Assembly: GCA_000729835.1 (NCBI GenBank) | Contig: JFHB01000057.1 | Location: 94,969-158,968, forward strand | Origin: Atkinsonella hypoxylon | Lineage: Eukaryota > Ascomycota > Sordariomycetes > Hypocreales > Clavicipitaceae | Direction of reading: 5' to 3' | DNA length: 64,000 nt | Shown: positions 44,503-56,541 of the stretch, piece by piece | Layout: each line of letters begins with the position of its first letter | Numbering within the stretch: position 1 is the stretch's first letter | Notes under the pieces: generated by a model | The model's input: only the letters and a program-made list of their open reading frames with translations | Database searches by the model: none | What the model was told of the DNA's origin: nothing | Position numbers and translations under genes: made by a program

Positions 44503-47022
44503 TTAGCCAAAATCTCTGGCCTTCCGTGCCAGCACGCGCACATTGTCTATGAAGCCTTCGATAAGCTCCTGGTATCTATGAGGTGCTCCACCTATGGCCT
44601 TTGCTCCTTGGTCCAACACAACAGGAGATGCTAATTCAATCTCGAGTTCGTGTTCTTTGTCTGCTTTCTGTGCGTTCTTGCGCCCCATGTCAGCTTCAAT
44701 TGCACACCTCGATCATGGGCAAAGTTTAACCTTACCCCGGGAGCAAAATTGGACACCGTCACCTGTGTTAAATCCACTTGGTAATGGCCTTGTGTGTAGC
44801 TCAAGCGATCCTTTTGCCTTTCCGACAGCCTGTCGCTTTGCCCTGGCCCGAGCTGCTCCAGCTCTTGTACTGGACCATCCCAGTTCATTTCCAAATTTAT
44901 GCTCAGTCTACAGTCCATTGGATTCGTCGGCATGTGTATGTCGATGTCTGCTACTCGTGCTTTGACAATCTTGTTGAGCACTTCTCCAGTTCTTTGATCA
45001 TAAGTGACGCGAGCTTTAACGTTTCTTACACGCGACCCTAGTCTGGATCTTACGCAGCCCGGTAGACGGTTCTGCAGTTCGGGGGTAAGTTCGAAATACC
45101 GATCAATCTCACGGCTATGCTTGTAGTGTACTTGAACGCGACCAGTTCCATTCGGCGCTCGAGGATCAGTCTTGATTACGACGTCGTTGAGAAAATCGTT
45201 AAACGCTTTGTGATGAGCCTAAAACATGTTAGCGCAATGGATTTATAGAAGTACCCCAAGGCTTCAGCCTCAGCTCAAGCAAACCGGCCAACATCTTTAC
45301 CTCTGTCATACTACTTCTAAAGGCCACTCGACCGTTGTCATGCAAGACACATTCTGTATCCAGTAATCTATCCACGCGGTAATTGGTGTCCTTATCGATG
45401 AGTGTTCCGAGTTTCGCCTCAATTTCGAACTGAATGCCACGGCTAGAGATTTCTACGATATCAGGGTTGTTGACAACATGAATGAATATGAAGTCAGCTA
45501 CAGTCTTTGAAATTTCCTCGTAGGGTTTGACACCAGTAATGCTAGCTTCCCAAGGCCCCAGAATGTCTTGAGGTCCGGACTCCGCGGCGGGGAGTGCCGA
45601 TTTAGACGTGTTGGATGTTGATGCTCTGGCTGCTTCGGGTGACGGATTCCGACTTTGGCGATCAGTCTTAGCTGTTCCATCACCTTTCCCATTCAGATGA
45701 GAATGAGCTCGTTTCTGGAGAACGAAATTCGCCTGGTTGGGCATTTTATTTCCCAGAACAGCAGCGCTTTGAGCCCAGATGGGCGGTTGTGATCGACGAA
45801 GGCGTTTGGTTCGTGGTGCGGCGGGCTGTAAGTTGTCGACATTGCTTCCATTTACTTCGCCTGGCGGCGGCCGAATGGTCTTGTGCTCTAGCTCTTTCGG
45901 GCTCAAGTTACGGTCATTGAGCTTGCGTTTCGCCGGCGTTGATGCACGATCAGTTTCCATGGACAGGGCCCCATCAGAGTTGCTTGCTATCGATGCGACC
46001 CGAGTTCGGGGGCTGACAGACAAGCTATGCTCTCTAGAGTGTAAAGACCTTGATCGTTGGTGAGCATCCTGGACTGATGACTCCGCGTGAGCAGGTCCGG
46101 ACACGCGTCGTAGAGGCGCATTCGGTGGTGCTGGCGACTGTGGCTGCTGGCCGCTAGTCAAGGGTACCATCCGCTGTTGATATGGGCTTGGTGGCTGTGT
46201 GAAATTCGAGGGCGGTCCGGGTTGTGCGCGCGCTCCAGTTGACTGGGGAGGTCCAAGTGGTGTCTGCGGTTGCGAATGGTGCCTGTATTCAGATTTTGGG
46301 CGAGTTCCCTGGGTTGGGCTTCCGTGGCTTGGGCTCGGGCCAAATAGCTGCTGGCTATGTGCGGACGTTGGAGTAGAAGTTGACTGTGCAGACTGAGATC
46401 GTTGGTGTATGTACTGCTGCGAGGGACCGGTAGCTGTGTTTATCGGAGGTGTTTGTGGAATTTGATGCTGTTGCGTGTAATTGCCCGACGAATGCGCCGC
46501 TTCTCTTTGCAGATATGCACCTTGTGGTGGTTGTTGCTGCCCGTAATGTCCTGGAGGGAAGTGATGCCGCTGACCGGGACTTGCTACGTCTTGAACGCTT
46601 TGGCTTGGGGGAAATGGAAATCCTGGGACACCTCCCGCAGCAGTTTTCGGGGACTGGGTTGGACGATAGGGGGACTGTGCTGGTGCTGACATGCCTCCAG
46701 GAGATCGCACATCGTGAAACGATCCGGTATGCTGAGGATGATGCTGAGTCGGACGTGCTGCGTACTGCGGGCCAGCATTCTGGTATGGCAAAGGATGAGG
46801 ATATGTATTTGGTGCTTGTTGTTGGGCATGCCGAGGATATTCCTGGCCGACAGGCTTACCGGGAGATGAGTGCGGTGGTTGATTGTACTCGCGATATGCG
46901 TACTGAGCTGGGCTTTGGGATGGTCTTGGCTGAGGTTGTTGTTGCGGCGTAGGAGGAGCGTTTGCTGGGGCGCGATCGCCATTATCCGAAGTAGTATTGA
47001 GTACTGAACGAAGATCCATCAT
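44503..47022 (-). CDS. CET1: mRNA capping enzyme subunit beta: polynucleotide 5'-triphosphatase (Cet1 type)
   Basis: Three exons (47022-45301, 45218-44736, 44667-44503) with introns of 82 and 68 nt give 789 residues. The start MMDLRSVLNTT is chosen because the open frame upstream has no other ATG and MDLRS is usual in the family. Residues 1-490 are Gln/Pro/Ser-rich and disordered. The triphosphate-tunnel domain follows: RGIQFEIEAKLGTLID (first ExExK strand) near 531, RSSMTEAHHKAFNDFLN across the first junction, YQVDLTQVT, and HELEIELASPVVLD (second acidic strand) near 740. The enzyme removes the gamma phosphate of nascent pre-mRNA, the first step of capping, in the nucleus with the guanylyltransferase subunit. 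Metal-dependent tunnel enzymes of this type are fungal-specific. It is divergent from the RPN2 gene. Confidence 0.92.
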
Positions 47023-48685
47023 GACTGCTTGCGATTGCTTTGGAGAAGTCTGTTGGAGTTGGTGTCCGTGGTTATTGAGTCCAGGTATCACAATGTAGAT
47101 ATTATAAGGTTGGCAGTTAACGACAACTCTGCGGAGATGTCTTCTTAAACGTGTCCGAAATAAATGTCGCTGGCGGGAATGACGTATAATATTAATATGT
47201 CGCCGAGCGCGACGGAGATGCGATCGAGTTCGGCGATTCGGAGTCGCAAGTTGACATTGTCACCCGCCACGAGGTTTAATTTGGGGGAAAAATGCCGCCC
47301 GCGATGTTCTTTTGAGCAAACGTGGCTTGGGCGCGGGGGGTAGAACAAAGCTTGACGGAGTCGTGCCACTAACAGCGTTGTCGCGATGCCGGACGCAGAT
47401 AGGAAAGAGCATACCACCCCCTACTTGAACTCTAACGAGGGCATGACGGATGGCAGATGGCGTCGCAATGGCGGGAGGTCATCTGGTCGCGGAATCGGGC
47501 ATGATGAATTGAGGTCAGAGAAGGAGGAGTTGGGCAAAATATATGAATGCACCGGCGTCGACTTTTTTTTTTTTTTTTTTTCACAGGCTGCGGTGCCGAG
47601 CGCACACATATGCAACGGGAGACGTTGATTCAGACTACAACCATATTTCAGGCAACCAAGAAGCTTATTTGAGACAATTTTCGTTTATGGGATCAATTAC
47701 ATCTAGTATTTATGTTGTAAACTCAATCTCAGAGGAACTGATCTTGCCGGAATATACGCAATTCACGTTTATGAGTGGATGGAGTTTGATATGTACCAGC
47801 CAGGTAGGTAGCTACGATCGTGCGTCAGACCGGACTCTGAAGACAGTCGTAGGCTCGTCAGCTAACAATACAAGACAACATAGACATAGATCGACAGTTC
47901 CTATGCCAATGATAATGGTTAGTAGTTGTTTTACAATTGATAACACACTGGTTACTGTCATGATGAGGGCACTTTCCAAGTACCGTCAAGCAGCCTACCC
48001 GGTAGATTATGACCAGCTTGACGAGGAGCGATGTGTTAAACATGCCGTCGCTCATCAAATCACGTGGCTTGTTAATTGCATCATGCATAGTGGTCCTTTT
48101 CTGCACGCTTAGTAATACCTTAACAGATTGCAAGTCACACACTGGTCACCAGTTGGAGGACGACAGCGGCTTATGGAAAATAATTCCATATGAACAACTG
48201 CATGCAACACCATAGTATATAGTTGGTCAAATAATTTCTACATAGTCACCTTCATTCAATGCATATCCGGCACTCAGCTCGATGGGGATAACTGCAGACA
48301 CGCCATCACGTGAAGAGTAACGACTTAAGTGTCCAGATTAATAAGGGCTGGGTAATGCTAATTGGCTGTTTCTACCGTTGAACCGCTTCTGCCAGAAAGG
48401 TCCGTGCGTCTCAAGGCAGAGCTGTGCCTGACGTGGATCACTTCGTCGTACCTGCCCTTAACCGGCTATGTTGCTTTGCGCAGAACAAGAATCCCTTCCT
48501 CAAGCTTCCTCGTCTGCTAGTGCGATCAGTCACCATCCCGCTCCCGACCCTTGAGGTGATCAATCCATAATTATTTTTTTCTTGAAACCAAGTCCCAACT
48601 CGTTCATTGCGTATCTGTTAGCTCAGCCTGCTCTTTATCGACCGGAATTATTTGTTGACTTCAAACTCGTCGTCGACCTTTCATC
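47023..48685. other. Divergent promoter region (CET1 / RPN2)
   Basis: It contains a T19 run at 47,563-47,581. A 189-codon plus-strand frame at 47,543-48,112 runs through this homopolymer, has no family features and is not called. No other features seen. Confidence 0.5.
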
Positions 48686-51600
48686 ATGCCTGGTCTCGTG
48701 TCAGCCACCGGTGTGCTGGCTTTCTTGGCCGACGAGGAGCCCGAACTCAAGGTTTTTGCTCTACAAACGCTGAATGACGATATTGATACGGTCTGGACCG
48801 AAGTTGCCAGTTCTCTCAGTCAAATGTTAGTCGCCACTCTAATGCCCATGTGATACAAACACGCACTGAATTAGGTATTGATAACATCTCAGAGAGGCTT
48901 TATATGAAGATGATTCGTTTCCCGAACGACAGTTGGCCGCGCTTGTTTTGGCCAAGGTCTATTACCACCTCCAGGCATACAACGACAGCATGGTCTTTGC
49001 ACTAGCCGCCGGGGACCTCTTCAAGCTAGACGCCCCAGGCGAGTTTGAGGAGACCATCATCTCCAAGTGTGTTGACCAGTATATCGCTACTACCGCTGCA
49101 AAGTATGCCAAGCCTCACAGCGCAAAGAAGAATGAGCTTCCCGAGCTTATAACCACGTTCTCGAACGCGACCGATAGCGCTGTCATGTCTCCCACCACGC
49201 CCTTTTCCCACACGACACTGCCACCGAAGTCTCTGCTCTCTCGTGCCTCTATGGACAATACCATCCTTGATGCTACATTCCAGCCCGTTGCCAAACAGGG
49301 TCGCTCTAGCTCAATCGCAGAACTCCCCGACGCGGCAACCGAAGCCTCGTTGCTGCGCGTCATTGAATGCCTCTTTAGAAGCTGCCTGAAACATGGCCGC
49401 TACCGTCAGGTGGTTGGTATTGCTGTAGAAGCTCGAAATCTGGAAGTGTTGCGACGAGTCATCAAGCAGGCCAGTGAAGATGAGAAGACATCTAAATCAA
49501 AGTCTCAGGAGGGTCATGGCCCAGCTGAAGAATTGATGGAATATGTTTTGGGTATATGCATGGACATTGTACAAGAACGAGGCTTTCGCACCGAAATTCT
49601 CCGACTCATTCTCGACCTTCTGAACGATATTCCAAACCCCGACTACTTTGCCATTGCAAGATGCGTGGTGTACCTAAATTCCGACGATGAGGCATCTCGT
49701 ATGCTTCGAAATTTGATTGCCAATGGCGACCGCACGTCTATCGCCAATGCGTACCAAATAGCTTTTGACCTATATGATAATGGCACCCAGGAGTTTTTGA
49801 ACAAAGTCATTGCCTCCCTGCCAGCTCCCAAGGAACCCAAGAAGGAAGCCGATATGTCGGAGCAGCCTTCTGAAAATGAACCTCTTCTTGAAAACCAAGC
49901 AGAATCTTCTGGAAATGACCTTTCTGAAAACGATGCCAAAGTCTACCGAAACATCCGCTCTATCCTTGATGGATCCAAGACCATTCGCTTGAACCTCGAG
50001 TTTCTGTATCGAAACAACCATACCGACTTGAGTATATTGAATAAGGTTCGTGATAGCCTTGAGGGCCGCAATTCTATTTTCCACACTGCCGTCACTTTCT
50101 GCAATGCCTTTATGAACCAGGGGACAACTAATGATAAGTTTTTCCGTGATAACCTAGAATGGTTAGGAAAGGCTGTCAACTGGTCCAAATTTACCGCTAC
50201 TGCAGCCTTGGGGGTTATTCATCGAGGCAATCTGTCACAGTCAAGGAAACTTCTCGAGCCATATCTCCCTCGTCAGGGTGGACTGAGCAGTGGGTCCATC
50301 TTCAGCCAGGGCGGTGCTTTGTATGCCTATGGGTTGATTCATGCGAATCATGGTGCTGATGCACTAGACTATTTGAAAGCTCAGTTCAGCCAAGCTGAAG
50401 AGGAAGTCGTCCAGCATGGAGGAGCTCTTGGGTTGGGCATCGCTGGCATGGCGACCGGCGACAGTGAAATCTTCGAAAAGCTCAAAGAAATTCTATTCCA
50501 AGACTCTGCACTCAATGGAGAAGCTGTTGGGTTGTCTATGGGTCTCATCATGCTTGGAACCGGCAATATCAAAGCCTTGGAGGATATGATTACCTATGCT
50601 CACGAAACCACACACGAGAAAATAGTTCGTGGAGTTGCCTTGGGAATGGCACTGATCATGTTTGGCCGACAAGAAGGAGCCGACGTGCTCATCGAAGGAC
50701 TGCTCAACGATCCAGATCCTACTTTGCGGTACGGTGGCATCATGACTGTTGCATTGGCTTATTGTGGAACTGGCAGCAACAAAGCCATCCGGAAGTTGCT
50801 GCACACTGCAGTTAGTGATGTGAGCGATGATGTTCGGCGAATCGCCGTCATGAGCTTAGGTTTCATTCTGTTTCGTAAGCCGGGTAGTGTTTTTCGCATG
50901 GTCGAGCTGCTCTCAGAGTCTTATAACCCTCATGTCCGCTATGGTTCTGCCATGGCTCTCGGCATCTCATGCGCTGGAACTGGCCTCGACGAAGCTATCG
51001 ATTTACTCGAGCCAATGATGAAGGACCCTACCGATTTTGTCAGACAAGGTGCGCTGATTGCTCTGTCAATGATTGTGATTCAGCAGAACGATGTCATGAA
51101 CCCCAAGGTGTCATCTATCCGCAAGACTCTCAAGAAGGTTGTAGGTGACCGACACGAGGATGCTATGACAAAGTTTGGTGCTGCTTTAGCACTTGGAATC
51201 ATCGACGCTGGTGGGCGTAATTGCACCATCGGTCTCCAAACGCAGACCGGTAATCTCAACATGGCAGGCATTGTTGGCATGGCCGTCTTCACGCAATATT
51301 GGTACTGGTTTCCCTTCACACATTTTCTGTCCCTGAGCTTCTCTCCTACTGCCATAATCGGACTTGACCATGATTTGGAAATGCCTGACATCAAGTTTCA
51401 CTGCGCTACTCGCCAGAGCTTGTTTGATTATCCACCAGAGCAAGAAGTCAAGGTCGAAGAAGGTCCTGCCCTAATAGCCACTGCCATCTTGTCTACTACC
51501 GCTCAAGCGAAACGCCGAGCGCAGAAGAAGGAGCGCGCCCAGCGACGTGAGAGCATGGATGTCGACTCTTCCGCCCCCAAAGGAGAAGACAAGATGGATG

Positions 51601-52279
51601 TCGACGTTGAGAAAAAGAAGGATGATCAGGAATCTAAAGATAAAAAGGACGGAGATGATAAAGACAGTACTTCGGCTGAGACTAAGAAGAAGCCTGAGAA
51701 GGAGAAGATCGGCTATGACATCGAGAACATGACCCGAGTGGTGCCCGGACAGTTGAAATACATCAGTTTTTCAGGTAACCGTTACAAGCCTGTCAAGAAG
51801 GTAAAACACTCGCCTCTGTGAAAAACTAATGCCATCAGATCCACTAACTAGTACTATAGCCCACTGGAGGACCTCTCCTACTCGATGACACACAGCCAAA
51901 CGAGCCAAAGTCACTTATAGAGGAGAAGTTGAAGAAGGTGACGACTGAACGAGCTCCTGTTGCTGGTCAAAACAGAAGTGGCGCTGGCGGCAGGGCTGCG
52001 ACCTCTGGGCGGACCCTTCTGGAGGGACTTGCCGATCCTGCGCGATCCGCCACTGGTAACCAAATAATGGAGCAGTTGTTTCGCAGCCAAGGGCGATCTC
52101 CTTTTGGAATGACTGACTCTCAGACCCCTGGTGATGTTGGAAGTCTTGGAATTGGGGCTGGGGCCGCGGCGGCGGCAGGAGTGCTCACAGCTGTTGATGA
52201 GGATGGCGAGGGGGATGAGGAGGCACCAACGCCTGCAGAATTCGAGTATTTCTCGGATGCTGAATCTGGTGACGAATAA
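48686..52279 (+). CDS. RPN2: 26S proteasome regulatory subunit Rpn2 (PSMD1)
   Basis: Three exons (48686-48825, 48893-51800, 51860-52279) give 1,155 residues, close to the fungal norm. Exon 1 starts MPGLVSATGVLAFLADEEPE and its junction restores LSQIEALYEDDSFPERQLAA. Proteasome/cyclosome repeats lie at about 480-790, e.g. GGALGLGIAGMATGDSEIF, AVGLSMGLIMLGTGN and RYGSAMALGISCAGTG. The conserved NLNMAGIVGMAVFTQYWYWF segment follows. A Lys/Asp/Glu-rich linker precedes the last intron and the YKPVKKPTGGPLLL tail. The acidic C terminus (PAEFEYFSDAESGDE) corresponds to the region that in yeast and human Rpn2 contacts the ubiquitin receptor Rpn13. Rpn2 is a scaffold of the proteasome lid/base interface. 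Confidence 0.95.
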
Positions 52280-52802
52280 TGTGGAGGAGAGAGGGTTGTA
52301 CTGTAGTAGAGCCGGCTGAGCAACTGCCTTTGGCAATTCCGGGCATGTATTTCATATGTATTACTAAGAGATCAAAGGTCGAAGATAAGCAGCTGCCGTG
52401 AATATTTGACTTGACAGCAGGATAGCATTTATTTCATCGTGGCAAAACGAGTCACAAGGCCTTCATGTTTAGAGCACATGGCCATTGAACGTGATGACGT
52501 CGCCAACATGGCGCCAAGAACATCTTGAGGATCTCCCAAGTACATTTGACCCAAGAACCATTTATCTACCTCATTCTAAAATACTAAAGAGCAGCCACGC
52601 AAGACGCGAACGTCAGGCTAGGAAGAACAAGTTCCATTAATTATTCTAAGCACCATTTATCAACCCATTCCAGTTCTCAAGGAACCGCCTGTTGCCGAAT
52701 CAGATCAATTACGCGATGGCCAAGGTCCAAAGACTAAATAGACCGAGAAAATGCTACCATATGCTTACTGTTGCACGGAGCATATCATGTTCCCTACTAG
52801 CA
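52280..52802. other. Convergent 3' region (RPN2 / sulfite oxidase)
   Basis: AT-rich, no coding features. It should hold two facing 3' untranslated regions. Confidence 0.55.
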
Positions 52803-54791
52803 TCACCTCTCTGCTCCGCCATTGCTCGACGCGCGTGAACAGTCTGTGCAAACTTGTATCCGATGCCATGCTGATGCGAGATTTCCGCGCAGGTTCCACG
52901 TCGCCTCGTGGCTCTCTGGCTGCGTGTTGTACGCATCGTCAGTAGCCTTGATCATGACGGTGGTACAGCGCTTGTGGCCTGTGTCCACCTTGGCTCCGGC
53001 GTCTGATGTATTTGCGTCACTGGACTTTGCGCGAGGTTTTTCTACCCAGGTATTCAGCGGGATGTGTCCTTTGTAGGTCCATCTCTTCCAGGCCCAGGCT
53101 CCGTGGCCTTGGCAGGGGGAAGGAGCGCCGTCTTTTGAGACACAGTCTGGCAGAAGATGTGCTTGATCCCACGACTTCCCACCGTCTAAAGATACGTCGA
53201 CGCGAATGATTGATCTTCCGCCTCCCGAGAATGCGTAGCCGCTCATGGTGATTTGTTGTTCTGGCATACCTTTTGACGTTGTGGATTCGTCATGATTTTT
53301 GAGCACGTTGGCTTCGGAGCTGGGCTTCGTCCATTTGCCTAGCTGTAGACTTGTGATGGCGCTTTGGACAGGCATCTCCTGGATAGCGGGGGCATCGTCC
53401 CAGTTGACGTTGGTCTGGTTCGGGCCGAAACACTTGTAATCTTTGCGTTGCCATTGGCTTGTGCTCTCTTCCTCACTGAGCGCAATGTGATTCAACCACT
53501 TGACCGATCGGGCGGCTACATATCCTGGAACGATGACCCGGAGCGGAAAGCCATGATCCCTCGGAAGGGGTTCATCATTCATTTTGTAAGCCAACAGCAC
53601 ATCGCCGAGGGGGTCAACTGCTTTTTGAATAGGAATGGATGCACCGTAGGCTTCGAGACCGGTGAACTGCACATGCTTGGCCTCGCTGGAGCCATTTCGG
53701 GCTTCGCCTAGATTAAAACCCGCATCTGCTAGCACGTCAGACAGACGAACACCTTCCCATAATGCATTTGAGATGGCCCCAATATGCCATTGCAGGCCAC
53801 TTGCTTTGCGCCCAGACTCTTCACTCATATGACTTCGACGATTGCCCGAGCACTGTAGCACTGAGGTGACCTTCTGACAGGGGAACTTTGTTTTCAAGTC
53901 CCGAAGAGTGTATTCCTTGATTGTGCCATCCAACAGTTCTACGGTCAAGTGATGATTGTCTGACTCGGTTGCTCGAACATTGGGTACCCACATGTGATTG
54001 CGTATATAGAATAGTTCATTGGGAGTAATGAAGTGCGCACTGAGTGCCTCAGCAGGTGTTTCAGCATTTCTCGGCTTGGCCGTTCGTATGACAAGTGATG
54101 GGTGCCGCTCTGGCTCATTCTGGAATGGGTCCTCAATCTGATCTAGGGCAGGCTTCCCATTGACAAGATCCTGTTGGTCGACGTATCCGATAAGGTATTG
54201 CGACAGAATGTCGTAGACGTATTGGTTTTTATGAATTGTGAAAATATCCCAGTAAGGATCAATTGATCCTCCAGCAGCTCTAAGAATCACTTGGCCACCG
54301 GGATGAGCTGGTATCCATTCAGTGATGTCGTACACTTTGTCACCATGTATGACCCACGGATTGTCGGTGTCTGCGCCATGTTTACGGATCTCGTTTATGC
54401 GAAAGCGAGGAAGATTTGGATCCCGGCCGTCGGCAGCCGTGGTCGGAGACGGGTCGGACTGAGTACCGAAGGAAGAAGATGTGGCTGGGGATGAGCTAGT
54501 GTAATGAGCATCAAAGGATGTGCGGGGAACAGGGTATAATGACAGTGCGAAGGAAAGCAAGCCAGCTCCGGCTAACAAGGCCGCGACTTGGGAACGGGAC
54601 CGGACCGAATGCCGCAGCGCCGATACCCGGGGATTCGTCCGGCCCTTGTGAGATGCATTGGCCGCCCTTTGCACAAGAGAAGATGTGAAGGTGCGTTGAG
54701 CTTTGGTGGTTGAGGGAAGCCCAGAGATTGACAGCAGCTGAGGGCGGCGCAGGAGCTGTTGGGCGACCGAACAAGCGTGGCGAAAGTTCAT
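52803..54791 (-). CDS. Mitochondrial sulfite oxidase (cytochrome b5 plus molybdopterin domain)
   Basis: A single exon of 662 residues starts at ATG 54791, giving MNFRHACSVAQQLLRRPQLL, an Arg-rich mitochondrial presequence. The frame is open 50 codons further but that part is Cys/His-rich and probably 5' leader. A hydrophobic segment near 95 (VAALLAGAGLLSFALSLYP) may anchor or sort it to the intermembrane space. The cytochrome b5 domain has heme ligands in EWIPAHPGGQVIL (about 163) and IFTIHKNQ. The molybdenum Cys is in VLQCSGNRRSHM (about 313), then DHGFPLRVIVPGYVAARSVKWL. The C-terminal dimerisation domain contains SIIRVDVSLDGGKSWDQA. The order b5-Moco-dimerisation matches sulfite oxidase, not nitrate reductase, which would add an FAD domain. 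It oxidises sulfite to sulfate with cytochrome c as acceptor. Confidence 0.93.
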   Translation of the reverse strand: MNFRHACSVAQQLLRRPQLLSISGLPSTTKAQRTFTSSLVQRAANASHKGRTNPRVSALRHSVRSRSQVAALLAGAGLLSFALSLYPVPRTSFDAHYTSSSPATSSSFGTQSDPSPTTAADGRDPNLPRFRINEIRKHGADTDNPWVIHGDKVYDITEWIPAHPGGQVILRAAGGSIDPYWDIFTIHKNQYVYDILSQYLIGYVDQQDLVNGKPALDQIEDPFQNEPERHPSLVIRTAKPRNAETPAEALSAHFITPNELFYIRNHMWVPNVRATESDNHHLTVELLDGTIKEYTLRDLKTKFPCQKVTSVLQCSGNRRSHMSEESGRKASGLQWHIGAISNALWEGVRLSDVLADAGFNLGEARNGSSEAKHVQFTGLEAYGASIPIQKAVDPLGDVLLAYKMNDEPLPRDHGFPLRVIVPGYVAARSVKWLNHIALSEEESTSQWQRKDYKCFGPNQTNVNWDDAPAIQEMPVQSAITSLQLGKWTKPSSEANVLKNHDESTTSKGMPEQQITMSGYAFSGGGRSIIRVDVSLDGGKSWDQAHLLPDCVSKDGAPSPCQGHGAWAWKRWTYKGHIPLNTWVEKPRAKSSDANTSDAGAKVDTGHKRCTTVMIKATDDAYNTQPESHEATWNLRGNLASAWHRIQVCTDCSRASSNGGAER

Positions 54792-56541
54792 GGCTGAAAT
54801 TTCAAGCTTTCGATGGTGAGTTGATGAGTGTGAGTGGCAGAGTCCGACCCAGCGGCAGCCTGATAAACACACATTGATATGGAATTGCGAATCTTTGGAC
54901 GGGAAAGGGAAAAGGTCTCTGTATGTCTTGAGAGGCTTCAAGAGTTTCGGAGCAGACGAACAATGAAAAGCATGTTGTTTTGTTCAAACGTCGCCGCTGG
55001 TGCCGATGCTGGGACACCGAGAAGTACTCCGTGGAAGTTGATACCCGGTTCACGGATGTCGGAGGCTGCCAAGAAGCCACTTCTATTAAGGGTGAAAACG
55101 TGTCCGTAGGTCGTGAATTTAGATCTTGTCTTCAACAAACGCTGACTGGAGATGGACTGATGAGACAATCGGTTCAAGGGATCTTGCCCTCCTCCGACAC
55201 TGAGCGAATGTGTGCAGTTTGTGGCCAATGCGTCTGAGTTGGAGAACAGTGGCCGGGTTATAAGAATGTACGCTAGTGGTCTGAAAAAAAGAGCAATTGG
55301 GATGCAACTGACGCGGCAGAGGGCGGTGCCGCGATTCAATTTGAACAAGATGTTGTAGGAAAGAACATGGGCAGATGAAGGCTAAATGATAATACGAGAC
55401 CGACGGTTGTCGTCACTGGCCTTGAGTGGTCAGCTGGCCTATAGTTAGCGGCAAGCTCCGCGTTGACAACTGCCAACCTGTGCCAGTAAAATTGTTCTGG
55501 GCTGGTTGGCTTAGGACTCCATGTAAGGGGCAGGTGGCCTAGACTTGAATGTTTCACTGCGCTAGGTACAGTGGGTGGACTCCATACCAACAACCTACCT
55601 ACCTAGGTACCTGGGACCTACCTACCTAGGTAGGTAGGTATCTAACCTATCTAGGCTAGGTACCTACATGTGTACCTACATGTAGGTAATTGTTATTTGC
55701 ACCAATTACGGACGTACAATTACATCCAATTCTCATACTTACCTACCTTAGAGATACCTATAGGCAGGTACTTACCTACCTGGGTATCTAGTACGTAGCT
55801 AATCATGGATAGATTCTCCAATCTTGCTTCGGCTGATGCTCTTGACTTTCGTCCCTGGGCGGGCGTGCGTCGTTGATTAAAAAAGCCGATTGGTCAAACG
55901 GCAGATGGCGGGAACGCCTGCTTGTACTCATACAATAAATACAAAGGAATATCTTGAATTGGTTGACATAGAGTTTACTGCCAAGTTACAGCATCGAATC
56001 GGATTAAATTTGATAAAGAGGCCTGAGTGACTTCAAACTCTGCCATTAAATACGCTTCCGTCAGATAAGCACTTTGTGTGCGCTAGATATTTCAATCTTG
56101 ACACTCAATCTTTGGGAGTGCTGTTTTCTTGAATTGATCAAACAGCTTCTTTCTGGTCAAGAGGAGGCCCGCAGTTGATTCAGTGTCTATCATCTTCATA
56201 ACCGACTCGGCTGTACGGCACCGTCCACCCCTCGCTAGAAATTTTACAAAGAACCGATTGCTGTCTAGCGCCTAAATTTGACCTTCATATCGGCTTTTTG
56301 AGCAAATTTATGCTCAATCATGAAATAACCGTTAAGAAACACAAGAACTTGGCTAGACGCATCGACTCTGACATACTACAGGCTTATGAATGACAAATGA
56401 CAAAACCTACTAGCGAGTTAAAAGTTTTGTAATCTCAAACACAAAGACAAGCTCGCCAGAGGCTGTGATTTCGTGAGCTTAAGAAAACCCATCTTCATCG
56501 TCTACAGCAGCGTCCAAGAAAACTTGGTTTGTCGAAGCCCA
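54792..56541. other. Spacer with a large TAGGTACC tract
   Basis: It holds the sulfite oxidase promoter and the F-box gene 3' region. A roughly 200-bp palindrome-rich tract near 55.6-55.8 kb is listed separately. No gene seen. Confidence 0.5.
55591..55800. repeat. TACCTAGG/TAGGTACC palindromic low-complexity tract
   Basis: Repeated CCTACCTAGGTACC, TAGGTAGGTAGG and TACCTACATG runs occupy about 210 bp with a short unique interruption. Much of it is self-complementary, so it could fold into hairpins. Confidence 0.8.

Noticed and set aside
47543..48112. 189-codon plus-strand open frame between CET1 and RPN2
   Set aside because: It begins inside a T19 run, has no recognisable motif and lies in a divergent promoter region.
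54792..54941. Fifty-codon upstream extension of sulfite oxidase
   Set aside because: It is Cys/His-rich and unlike a presequence, while the internal ATG gives a typical mitochondrial signal.
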